This document shows, piece after piece, positions 37,900 through 44,622 of a stretch of 64,000 bases of DNA. The stretch's first letter is position 1. Every line of letters starts with the position of its first letter. The notes beneath the pieces were generated by a model. The model worked only from the letters and a program-made list of their open reading frames with translations. It was not told where the DNA came from and ran no database searches. Location: contig JAIBAU010000004.1 in NCBI GenBank assembly GCA_019695035.1, positions 62,001 through 126,000 of the forward strand. Reading direction: 5' to 3'. Source of the DNA: Caulobacteraceae bacterium. Lineage in GTDB: Bacteria > Pseudomonadota > Alphaproteobacteria > Caulobacterales > Caulobacteraceae. A program made the position numbers and the translations under genes.

Positions 37900-38856
37900 A
37901 TGGACCCGCTATCCGATGTCCTGCGCTTGGTTGGACTGACCGCCGGCGTCTTCCTTGACGCCGAATTCAGCGCGCCGTTTTCGCTGGCCGGAAAGGTCTC
38001 CAAGGAGTTTTGTCGGACTCACACGTCGTCCGTTCCCGACCAGATCGTGAACTTCCACTTCGTGACTCAAGGCGAGCTCTTCATCATTCTGGAAGGAGGC
38101 CAGGAGACCCTTGTTAAGGCGGGCCAGGTCGTGCTCCTGCCGCATAACAGTCTCCATGTCCTCGCCAGCGCCCCCAATCTTCCTACGAAGAACGCCGGGG
38201 AGGTCATGGAGGACCCCACCGGACCTGGGCCGGCGCGGCTCATTTACGGCGGAGACGGCGCACGCACGCGCATGGTGTGCGGGTTCCTCGGTGGGAACGC
38301 CCAGCTCCACCCCCTCCTCTCAAACCTGCCCCCCATCATCACGATCGATCTCGCCGCACTGCCAAGCGGCGCCTGGTTGGCGAGCAGCTTTGCGTTCGCG
38401 ATGCAGACGCTCGCCGAGGATGTGGCGGGTTCGGCCAGCGTACTCGCCAAGGTTTCGGAACTGATGTTCGTCGAGGCCGTGCGCCGCTACCTGAGCACCT
38501 TGCCGGATGAACAGACGGGCTGGCTGGCGGGGCTGCGCGACCCGTCTATCGGACGGGCGCTCGCCCTGATGCACGCCAGGGCGGCGGAGGACTGGACCGC
38601 CGACGCCATCGCGCGAGAGATAAACCTGTCCCGTTCCGCCTTCGCAGAGCGATTCACGTCATTGGTCGGGGTGCCGCCCATGCGGTACCTGCTGAACTGG
38701 CGAATGGATCTGGCCAGGCATCGCCTCCGAGACACCAATCAGCTTGTCGCCCAGATCGCCTACGAAGTGGGTTACGAGTCGGAGGCGGCGTTTGCCCGTG
38801 CATTCCGCCGCGAGGTCGAGCTGCCGCCCGCAGCTTGGCGAGCAGAGCACTCCTAG
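37900..38856 (+). CDS. AraC-family transcriptional regulator (cupin + HTH)
   Basis: A 318-residue regulator. The N-terminal AraC-type cupin (about residues 20-190) contains FVTQGELFIILEG and VVLLPHNSLHVLA. The C-terminal double helix-turn-helix (about 220-315) has DAIAREINLSRSAFAERF and the typical VAQIAYEVGYESEAAFARAF. It is of the Cupin_6 subclass often found beside oxidoreductases. Its divergent position from the diiron gene across 185 bases suggests local control, with an unknown small molecule as signal. Confidence 0.9.
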   Translation: MDPLSDVLRLVGLTAGVFLDAEFSAPFSLAGKVSKEFCRTHTSSVPDQIVNFHFVTQGELFIILEGGQETLVKAGQVVLLPHNSLHVLASAPNLPTKNAGEVMEDPTGPGPARLIYGGDGARTRMVCGFLGGNAQLHPLLSNLPPIITIDLAALPSGAWLASSFAFAMQTLAEDVAGSASVLAKVSELMFVEAVRRYLSTLPDEQTGWLAGLRDPSIGRALALMHARAAEDWTADAIAREINLSRSAFAERFTSLVGVPPMRYLLNWRMDLARHRLRDTNQLVAQIAYEVGYESEAAFARAFRREVELPPAAWRAEHS

Positions 38857-38870
38857 GTTTGATCCCGGGC

Positions 38871-39311
38871 TCAAGCCTTCCGGTTCAGGGTGACGGCGGT
38901 GGCGTCGCTGGCCACGGCGGCGCCGCCGGCGGCATAGCCGACGCCGGGCGCCCGCTGGGCGGCGACTTCCTGGGCGACGGCCTTCACCAGGCCTTCGGTC
39001 AGGGTGCGCGCCGCCTGCAGGCCGACCGCGTGGCGTTCCATCACCGCCTCGAAGGCTCGGGTGGCGTCCGCCAGGCGCAGCCGGGCGTCGCGCGGCGCCG
39101 CGCGGATCAGGTCGGGGTTCATCTTCACCCGGGCGCATTCGTGCCGATAGAGGTTGGCCAGCTTGGCCGTCTCATCCAGCTCGGAGGCGACGTCGAGGAC
39201 GCGTCGCTGTTCGAAGGCGGCCGCCTCCACCGACAGCCGACCGTTCAGGGTCTGGGTCAGGGTGATGAGCTGCTCCACCCGGTCGGCGGCGTCGGTCGCC
39301 GAAAGGGCCAT
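38871..39311 (-). CDS. flbY: flagellar FlbY-like (FlgN-like) protein
   Basis: A 146-residue mostly helical protein (VEQLITLTQTLNGRLSVEA at the start, then heptad-like helices) whose size and place, last of three after flgI and the rod-binding gene, fit the caulobacter FlbY flagellar protein, which resembles FlgN chaperones. The name rests on context more than on a motif. The start shares one base with the stop of the rod-binding gene. Its 3' end is the source of the 25-base repeat discussed at 36066. Confidence 0.6.
   Translation of the reverse strand: MALSATDAADRVEQLITLTQTLNGRLSVEAAAFEQRRVLDVASELDETAKLANLYRHECARVKMNPDLIRAAPRDARLRLADATRAFEAVMERHAVGLQAARTLTEGLVKAVAQEVAAQRAPGVGYAAGGAAVASDATAVTLNRKA
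38880..38904. repeat. 25-base direct repeat, flbY copy
   Basis: Identical over 25 bases to 36075-36099, same orientation, 2.8 kb apart. This copy encodes the last codons of the intact flbY-like gene. Together the two copies bound the MAPEG, diiron oxygenase and AraC genes, in the manner of attachment or recombination junctions at a gene 3' end. Confidence 0.85.
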
Positions 39312-39712
39312 CAGTCTGCCTCCCGCAGCGGGGCCGCGCCCGCCTGCGCCTCGGGGGCGGCGGGGGCCGTCTGGGTCGCGCCGGGGGCCGGCGTCTCCGT
39401 CAGGCCCTGCATCTGGAGCATCTGGCGCTGGACGGTGTCAGCCAGGCCGATGCCGCCCGAGCGGACCATCTGTCGGGACATCGCGTCGACCATGAAGGAG
39501 CGGAAGGTGGCCTCGCCCTGGCCGCCGCCGAACATGCCGTCCGTGGGCAGCTGGTTGAAGATCGGCTGCAGCATCGACGACAGGAAGGCCGCCTCGAAGT
39601 CCTCGGCCGTCTTGCGGATGGCCGCGGCCGTGTGGGCGCCGGCCGCGCTGGGCGCGCGGGGGCCGGCCAGGACATCGACCGGAACGGGGGCGGCGGTCAG
39701 AGCGCTCATCAC
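39311..39712 (-). CDS. rod-binding protein, FlgJ N-terminal-like (CheL-type)
   Basis: A 133-residue protein matching the rod-binding domain of FlgJ without the muramidase domain: DFEAAFLSSMLQPIFNQLP near residue 40, FGGGQGEATFRSFMVD, and SGGIGLADTVQRQML. It acts as a cap or scaffold for flagellar rod assembly in the periplasm. Single-domain forms next to flgI are usual in alphaproteobacteria, where they are often named CheL. It overlaps the flgI stop by four bases and flbY by one. Confidence 0.88.
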   Translation of the reverse strand: MMSALTAAPVPVDVLAGPRAPSAAGAHTAAAIRKTAEDFEAAFLSSMLQPIFNQLPTDGMFGGGQGEATFRSFMVDAMSRQMVRSGGIGLADTVQRQMLQMQGLTETPAPGATQTAPAAPEAQAGAAPLREAD

Positions 39713-40812
39713 ATCACCTCGATGTCGGCCTGCAGGGCGCCGGCGGCCTTGATGGCCTGAAGGATGGAGATCATGTCGCGGGGACTGACGCCCAGGGCGT
39801 TGAGCCCGCTGACCAGGGTCTGCAGGGAGACGCCGGAGCGCAGCATGATCAGCTGTCGCCCGCGCTCCTCGTCGACCGAGACGTCCGACTGGGGCACGAC
39901 GGCGGTCTGGCCCTGGCTGAAGGGCGCGGGCTGGCTGACCGAGGGGGTCTCCTGAATGGAGATGGTCAGGTTGCCCTGGGCGATGGCCACGGTGGAGACC
40001 CGCACGTTCTCGCCCATGACGATGACGCCGTTGACCTCGTCGATCACCACCTTGGCCGGCGCGTCGACGTCGACTGAAAGGTTCTCGATCGAGGTGATGA
40101 AGTTGACGATGTCTCCGCCCGCAGGCGCGCGCAGCACCACGGTGGTGGGGTTCTCGGCGTACGCCGTGCCCGGGCTGCGGCCGTTGATCGCGTCGGCGAT
40201 CCGGCGGGCGGTGGTGAAGTCGGGGTTGCGCAGCGTCAGACGCACCTGCTGCATCTGCTGCATCTGGAAGGCGATCTCGCGTTCCACGATGCCGCCCGAG
40301 GCGATGCGGCCCGAGGTAGGCACGCCCTTGGTGACCGAGGATCCGGATGCGCCCGAGGCGGAGACGGAACCGGTCTGCACCGTGCCCTGGCCGACCACGT
40401 AGGTCTGGCCGTCCGCACCCATCAGCGGCGTGACCAGCAGGGTTCCGCCCAGCAGGCTCTTCGCGTCGCCCAGGGCCGAAACCGTGACGTCGACCCGCGA
40501 GCCGGAGGCCGCGAAGGCGGGCAGTTCGGCCGTGACCATGACGGCGGCGACGTTCTTGGTATTGAGCACGGCGTCGCGGGTGTTCACCCCCAGCCGCTCG
40601 AGCATGGCTTCCAGGCTCTGGCGGGTCATCGGCGAGTTGCGCAGCGAGTCGCCCGTGCCGTTCAGGCCCACGACGATGCCGTAGCCGACCAGCTGGTTGC
40701 GGCGGACGCCCTCGACGTCGACGATGTCCTTGATCCGCGAGCCCGCCAGCGCCGGCTCCGCGAACCCGAGCACGGCGAAGGAAAACAGCAGGGCGGCGAC
40801 GAAGCGGTGCAT
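39709..40812 (-). CDS. flgI: flagellar P-ring protein FlgI
   Basis: A 367-residue periplasmic protein that forms the P ring around the flagellar rod in the peptidoglycan layer. It has a Sec signal peptide (residues 1-23, ending ALA), then SRIKDIVDVEGVRRNQLVGYG and VGLNGTGDSLRNSPMTRQSL, both highly typical. Length is normal. A sigma-54 promoter and an upstream palindrome are visible. It is first of a three-gene operon with the rod-binding and flbY-like genes. Confidence 0.97.
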   Translation of the reverse strand: MHRFVAALLFSFAVLGFAEPALAGSRIKDIVDVEGVRRNQLVGYGIVVGLNGTGDSLRNSPMTRQSLEAMLERLGVNTRDAVLNTKNVAAVMVTAELPAFAASGSRVDVTVSALGDAKSLLGGTLLVTPLMGADGQTYVVGQGTVQTGSVSASGASGSSVTKGVPTSGRIASGGIVEREIAFQMQQMQQVRLTLRNPDFTTARRIADAINGRSPGTAYAENPTTVVLRAPAGGDIVNFITSIENLSVDVDAPAKVVIDEVNGVIVMGENVRVSTVAIAQGNLTISIQETPSVSQPAPFSQGQTAVVPQSDVSVDEERGRQLIMLRSGVSLQTLVSGLNALGVSPRDMISILQAIKAAGALQADIEVM

Positions 40813-40851
40813 GGCGCGCTCTTCACGTTAAGCATAATTCGTCCACGCCCA

Positions 40852-40867
40852 TGCCAGCTTCGTGCCA
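40852..40867 (-). promoter_or_regulatory. sigma-54 (-24/-12) promoter of flgI
   Basis: On the transcribed strand TGGCACG-AAGC-TGGCA matches the consensus TGGCACG-N4-TTGCA with one mismatch and correct GG-GC spacing. A start site about 12 bases downstream would give a leader of roughly 30 bases before the flgI ATG. Late caulobacter flagellar genes are known to use RpoN with FlbD. Confidence 0.7.
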
Positions 40868-40936
40868 CGGGGAAGCGTGGGAAAATCGCACGAAAACAGA
40901 GTGTTGGTGCGGTCCTTGACGGATGCAGGCAGCCGC

Positions 40937-40954
40937 CCGGCAGAAACTGCCCGG
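40937..40954. promoter_or_regulatory. FlbD-like enhancer palindrome (ftr-type)
   Basis: CCGGCAG-AAA-CTGCCCGG, a near-perfect inverted repeat (perfect core GGCAG-AAA-CTGCC), about 100 bases upstream of the predicted flgI start site and about 70-85 bases upstream of fliX. Position and form resemble the ftr elements bound by FlbD. Identity of the binding protein is inferred from the family context. Confidence 0.5.
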
Positions 40955-41021
40955 CCGTTAAGGTTTCGGTGACGGGGCGGACCGAAAACTGCGCTCAGGC
41001 TTACTGAGGTTCAGGCGTCCC

Positions 41022-41459
41022 ATGAAGGTGAACGGTCCGCGCGGCGCGCCTCCGGCAGGCGCCCCCTCCGGGGCCCGGCCCGCCCAGACGCAGGGCTTTT
41101 CGATTCCGACCGATTCCGCCGCGCGCAGCGAGGCCGCCGCCGGCGCAGCGCGAGCTTCCGGCGTGAGCGCCGTCGGCTCGCTGGATGCGCTGCTGGCCCT
41201 GCAGGAGGCCGAGGGTCCGACCGAGCGCCGACGTCGCGCCGTGCGCCGGGGCGGCCGCATTCTGGACGTGCTGGAGAAGATCAAGCTGGCGCTGCTGGAC
41301 GGGCAGGGCGCCGGGGCCGAGCTGGAGCGGTTGGTTCGCGCGGTGCGCGAGGAACGTATCCAGACGGGCGATTCCAGCCTCGACGGGGTGCTGGACGAGA
41401 TCGAAACAAGGGCCGCGGTCGAGATGGCCAAGGCCGAAATGTCACGGCTTGCGGCTTAA
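41022..41459 (+). CDS. fliX: flagellar assembly regulator FliX
   Basis: A 145-residue protein specific to caulobacter-type flagellar systems, which ties basal-body assembly to FlbD activity at sigma-54 flagellar promoters. The first 50 residues are Ala/Gly/Pro-rich. The conserved C-terminal part has SLDALLALQEAEGPTERRRR, RGGRILDVLEKIKLALLDG and LDEIETRAAVEMAKAE. Its position divergent from flgI is the known caulobacter arrangement. Confidence 0.88.
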   Translation: MKVNGPRGAPPAGAPSGARPAQTQGFSIPTDSAARSEAAAGAARASGVSAVGSLDALLALQEAEGPTERRRRAVRRGGRILDVLEKIKLALLDGQGAGAELERLVRAVREERIQTGDSSLDGVLDEIETRAAVEMAKAEMSRLAA

Positions 41460-41493
41460 CGAAGCTTGACCGTGAGCCGACGTAAAACCGCCG

Positions 41494-41522
41494 TTGAATG
41501 ACCACGGTTCGATGGCTATAGA
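41494..41522 (+). promoter_or_regulatory. sigma-70-type promoter of dksA
   Basis: TTGAAT (41494-41499), a 17-base spacer, and TATAGA (41517-41522), 42 bases before the dksA ATG. It is a better match to the housekeeping consensus than anything else in this intergenic region. Confidence 0.55.
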
Positions 41523-41564
41523 CCGGCTGCTCGATAGGGGGGCGCTGTTTAGCGTGAGGCGTCG

Positions 41565-41993
41565 ATGAACGCGTTAGCGTCAGTAGGTAAAGCCGAAGAG
41601 TATCGTCCGACAGACGACGAACCCTTCATGAATGAGCGACAGCTCGAGTATTTCCGCAACAAGCTGCTGATCTGGAAGGACGAGATCCTCAAGGAATCTC
41701 GCGAAACCATCGGCAACCTGCAGGCCGAGACCGAGAACCACCCCGACCTGGTGGATCGCGCGTCTTCGGAAGCGGACCGCGCGCTTGAACTGCGCACCCG
41801 CGACCGGCAGCGGAAACTGATCTCCAAGATCGACGAGGCGCTGCGGCGCATCGAGGACGGTTCCTACGGCTACTGCGAGGAGACCGGCGAGCCCATCGGG
41901 CTGGCGCGGCTCGAGGCCCGCCCGACCGCCACCATGTCGGTCGAGGCGCAGGAGCGTCACGAACGCCGCGAGCGGGTCCACCGGGACGATTGA
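41565..41993 (+). CDS. dksA: RNA polymerase-binding transcription factor DksA
   Basis: A 142-residue coiled-coil protein that enters the RNA polymerase secondary channel and works with ppGpp. The coiled coil spans about residues 22-95 (RQLEYFRNKLLIWKDEILKE, then HPDLVDRASSEADRALELRT, with the tip). The C-terminal zinc-finger region reads YGYCEETGEPIGLARLEARP and has only one cysteine, so it probably does not bind zinc. This cysteine-poor form is common in alphaproteobacteria. Confidence 0.93.
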   Translation: MNALASVGKAEEYRPTDDEPFMNERQLEYFRNKLLIWKDEILKESRETIGNLQAETENHPDLVDRASSEADRALELRTRDRQRKLISKIDEALRRIEDGSYGYCEETGEPIGLARLEARPTATMSVEAQERHERRERVHRDD

Positions 41994-42000
41994 TCCGGGC

Positions 42001-42022
42001 CGCCCGGTGTTGACACCGGGCG
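42001..42022 (+). terminator. hairpin after dksA
   Basis: CGCCCGGTG and CACCGGGCG form a 9-base stem with a 4-base loop, 8 bases after the dksA stop. A clear T-run is missing (GCTTGG follows), so it is a weak terminator or a 3'-end stabiliser ahead of gltX. Confidence 0.45.
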
Positions 42023-42066
42023 CTTGGTGATCGACCTACGCGACCTCAATCGAGGTATGCGTCTCC

Positions 42067-43407
42067 ATGACCGTGAAGGTTCGCTTCGCACCGTCCCCGA
42101 CGGGTCGGCTGCACGTCGGCAACGTCCGCACCGCGCTGGCCAACTGGCTTTTCGCCAAGGGGCAGGGCGGGACCTTCGTGCTGCGCATCGACGACACCGA
42201 CCTGGAGCGCTCGACCAAGGCGTTCGAGGACGGCATCAAGGCCGACCTAACCTGGCTCGGCATGGCCTGGGACGAGACGGACAGCCAGTCGAAGCGCTTC
42301 GCCCATTACGAGTCCGCGGCTGAAAAGCTGAAGGCCGCCGGGCGTTTGTATCCCGCTTATGAGACGCAGGACGAGCTGACCCACCGGCGCAACATGCAGC
42401 GCAAGCTGGGCAAGCCGCCGATCTACGACCGCGCCGCGCTCCGGCTGACCCCCGAGCAGATCGCCGCCTACGAGGCCGAGGGGCGTAAGCCGCACTGGCG
42501 CTTCAAGCTGGAAGGCCGGCGGGTGGTCTGGAACGACCTGGTGCGAGGCGAGTGCGATGTGGATACGGCGTCCATGTCGGATCCGGTTCTGATCCGCGAG
42601 GACGGATTGTTCCTCTACACCCTGCCGTCGGTGGTCGATGACATCGAGATGGGGATCACGCACGTGATCCGTGGCGAGGATCACGTCACCAACACCGGCG
42701 CCCAGATCGAGATCTTCGAGGCGCTGGGCGCCGCCGCGCCTGCCTTCGCGCACATGCCGCTGCTGGTCGACGCGTCAGGCGCCGGCCTGTCCAAGCGGGA
42801 CCTGGAAGGCAAGCTGGCCATCGGCAACCTGCGCGACGCGGGCTACGAGCCACTGGCCGTGGTCAGCTATCTGGGCCGCATCGGCACCTCCGACACGGTC
42901 GAACCGATGGCGTCGAACCTGGCCCTGGCCGAGACCTTCGCCTTCGAGAAAATGGGCCGCGCCCCGGCGCGCTTCCACGAGGACGACCTCGACCGGCTGA
43001 ATGCGGGTGTCCTGCACGCCATGGCCTACGCGGCGGCCCGGCCGCGGCTCGAAGCGCTGGGCATTGATCTGGGCGAGCGCTTCTGGAACGCCATCCGGGC
43101 CAACCTGGGCCGCTTCGAGGACGCCGCCGGCTGGGCGGCGGTGGTGAGGGGGCCTGTCCACCCGGTGATCGAGGAGGCGGACCTGATCCGCACGGCGGCC
43201 GAGCTGCTGCCCCAGACCCTGGACGAATCCAGCTGGTCCGCTTGGGCCGAGGCGGTGAAGAACGCGACCGGGGCCAAGGGACGCGGCTTGTTCCGGCCGC
43301 TCCGGCTGGCGGTGACGGGACAGGAGCACGGCCCGGACATGTCCGCCTTCCTGCCGGTCATCGACCGGGAGCGCGTCGCCCGCCGCCTGGCGGGCGAGGC
43401 GGCCTGA
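42067..43407 (+). CDS. gltX: glutamyl-tRNA synthetase
   Basis: A 446-residue class I aminoacyl-tRNA synthetase. The signature [20 protein letters not shown] has HVGN in place of the usual HIGN. The second signature is in [12 protein letters not shown], a variant of [15 protein letters not shown] and [22 protein letters not shown] are typical. Alphaproteobacteria often carry two GltX proteins, one charging tRNA-Gln with glutamate for amidation; which type this is cannot be decided here. Confidence 0.93.
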   Translation: MTVKVRFAPSPTGRLHVGNVRTALANWLFAKGQGGTFVLRIDDTDLERSTKAFEDGIKADLTWLGMAWDETDSQSKRFAHYESAAEKLKAAGRLYPAYETQDELTHRRNMQRKLGKPPIYDRAALRLTPEQIAAYEAEGRKPHWRFKLEGRRVVWNDLVRGECDVDTASMSDPVLIREDGLFLYTLPSVVDDIEMGITHVIRGEDHVTNTGAQIEIFEALGAAAPAFAHMPLLVDASGAGLSKRDLEGKLAIGNLRDAGYEPLAVVSYLGRIGTSDTVEPMASNLALAETFAFEKMGRAPARFHEDDLDRLNAGVLHAMAYAAARPRLEALGIDLGERFWNAIRANLGRFEDAAGWAAVVRGPVHPVIEEADLIRTAAELLPQTLDESSWSAWAEAVKNATGAKGRGLFRPLRLAVTGQEHGPDMSAFLPVIDRERVARRLAGEAA

Positions 43408-43410
43408 GCA

Positions 43411-43442
43411 AGAAAAGCCCCGCCGGCTCGCGCAGGCGGGGC
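43411..43442 (-). terminator. intrinsic terminator of the small secreted-protein gene
   Basis: Stem GCCCCGCC (43417-43424) with GGCGGGGC (43435-43442), 10-base loop. The T-run (TTTTCT) is on the minus strand at 43416-43411, so it primarily ends the minus-strand transcript coming from 43796, though the hairpin may also help end gltX. Confidence 0.75.
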
Positions 43443-43490
43443 AGTGCTGTACGGAGCGCGGGTAGGGGACGCTCCGGCCTGTTGGTCCGG

Positions 43491-43796
43491 TCAGCGAGCG
43501 GCTACGTTGCAGGCGGTCACAGCCTCTTCCGACAGGGTCTCGCCTTGCCAGCGGAAGGCCGAGACGGCGCCCAGGCGGGCGACCACCCGGCGGCAGGCGC
43601 GGTCGGCGGTCTGGCTCTTGCCGCCCGAAGCGACGCAGGCGCCATCGGCGCACTTCCACACGGCTCCGTCGATGATGACCTTGCCGGGCGCGCTGGCGCC
43701 GTTGGCAAGCGTCAGACTGGTGCTCGCGCCCGGCTGGGCGAATGCGCCGCCGGCGGCGGCGAGGGAAAGGGCGAGCGTGAGGGCGATGATACGCAT
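43491..43796 (-). CDS. small secreted cysteine-containing protein, hypothetical
   Basis: A 101-residue protein with a clear Sec signal peptide (residues 1-20, ending AFA) and a mature part of about 80 residues. It has four cysteines (WKCADGACVASG, RACRRVV, VTACNV), enough for two disulfides in the periplasm. I do not recognise a named family, though small CC-family proteins of this shape occur in caulobacters. It is single in its operon, with its own terminator and two inverted repeats upstream. Confidence 0.75.
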   Translation of the reverse strand: MRIIALTLALSLAAAGGAFAQPGASTSLTLANGASAPGKVIIDGAVWKCADGACVASGGKSQTADRACRRVVARLGAVSAFRWQGETLSEEAVTACNVAAR

Positions 43797-43841
43797 GATC
43801 CTGGTCTCCTGAACTGCGCCGGGGAGGGCGCAGGGACCATG

Positions 43842-43890
43842 GTGCGTTTTTTAAAAGGACTGTCAAGGTCAGTCCTTTTAAAAAACGCAC
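43842..43890. repeat. perfect 21-base inverted repeat with 7-base centre
   Basis: Arm 43842-43862 (starting GTGCGTTTTTTAAAAGG) is the exact reverse complement of 43870-43890, with centre TCAAGGT. The arms contain T6A4/T4A6 runs, very unusual for this GC-rich genome. It lies 46-94 bases upstream of the small secreted-protein ATG and 70 bases after the LOG gene stop. It could be a bidirectional terminator between the two minus-strand genes, or an operator; TTGACA lies across its centre on the minus strand. Confidence 0.9.
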
Positions 43891-43910
43891 TGTAACCGCC
43901 GCCGTTACAG
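43890..43910. repeat. 7-base inverted repeat CTGTAAC-N7-GTTACAG, candidate operator
   Basis: CTGTAAC (43890-43896), CGCCGCC, GTTACAG (43904-43910). It abuts the larger inverted repeat, sharing its last base. Arm length and spacing fit a dimeric repressor site. It lies upstream of the small secreted-protein gene. Confidence 0.6.
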
Positions 43911-43959
43911 CTCGAGTCGCGGCTCGGGGAAGACGGTCAGGCTGGGAAGGGCCGGCCGC

Positions 43960-44529
43960 TCAGGCGGCTTCGGCGGGCTTGGTCAGGGCGCCGATGATCT
44001 GGTCGATGGAATCGACCGAAACCCAGGCTTCGCGGAAATCCGGCGGGGTCAGGTTGGCTTCGATCGTGTGCTCGAAGAGCTGGAACAACGGGTTCCAGAA
44101 TCCGTCCAGGTTCGCGAAGACGACCGGTTTCTGGTGCAGGTCCAGCCGCCGCCAGGACAGCAGTTCGACGATTTCCTCCAGCGTGCCGATGCCGCCGGGG
44201 AGCACGACGAAGGCGTCACTCTCCTGGAACATGATCATCTTCCGCTCGTGCATGTTCGGCACGACGATGGTTTCGACCTCGTCGAACAGGATTTCCCGCG
44301 AACGCAGGAAATCGGGCATGATGCCCAGCACCCGGCCGCCGGCCTCGTGGGCGCCACGCGCAACCCGGCCCATCAGGCCCACGCCGCCGCCGCCGTACAC
44401 CAGCCGCATGTCATTCGCCGCCAGGTCCTTGCCGAACTGGGTGGCGGCGTCGAGATAGCGGGGATCCGCCTGGTTCGACGATCCACAATAGACGCACACG
44501 GAATCGGGGCGCCGGAAAGCGCTGGGCAT
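43960..44529 (-). CDS. LOG-family (TIGR00730) nucleotide 5'-monophosphate phosphoribohydrolase
   Basis: A 189-residue Rossmann-like enzyme expected to release a base from nucleoside 5'-monophosphates (called lysine decarboxylase in old annotations). It opens with VCVYCGSSNQADPRYLDAA, has LVYGGGGVGLMG near residue 45, and the PGGIGTLEEIVE catalytic motif near residue 110. In plants and some bacteria LOG activates cytokinins; the bacterial housekeeping substrate is unsure. It is divergent from the lipoprotein gene at 44623. Confidence 0.9.
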   Translation of the reverse strand: MPSAFRRPDSVCVYCGSSNQADPRYLDAATQFGKDLAANDMRLVYGGGGVGLMGRVARGAHEAGGRVLGIMPDFLRSREILFDEVETIVVPNMHERKMIMFQESDAFVVLPGGIGTLEEIVELLSWRRLDLHQKPVVFANLDGFWNPLFQLFEHTIEANLTPPDFREAWVSVDSIDQIIGALTKPAEAA

Positions 44530-44622
44530 AGGCTCTTAACTCCAGGACGGGTAGGCGCTTGCGTGCGCGCCCGTTCGAAACGATCTAGCTAGACTCGGGT
44601 TTCCGGCAATGAAAGGCAAGGC

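Noticed and set aside
40827-40838. TTAA half-sites near fliX/flgI as CtrA boxes
   Set aside because: Neither TTAAGCATAATT nor the half-site at 40958 has a second TTAA at 7-base spacing.
43417-43442. Hairpin as the terminator of gltX
   Set aside because: The T-run is on the minus strand; on the plus strand AGTGCTG follows, so it fits the minus-strand gene better.
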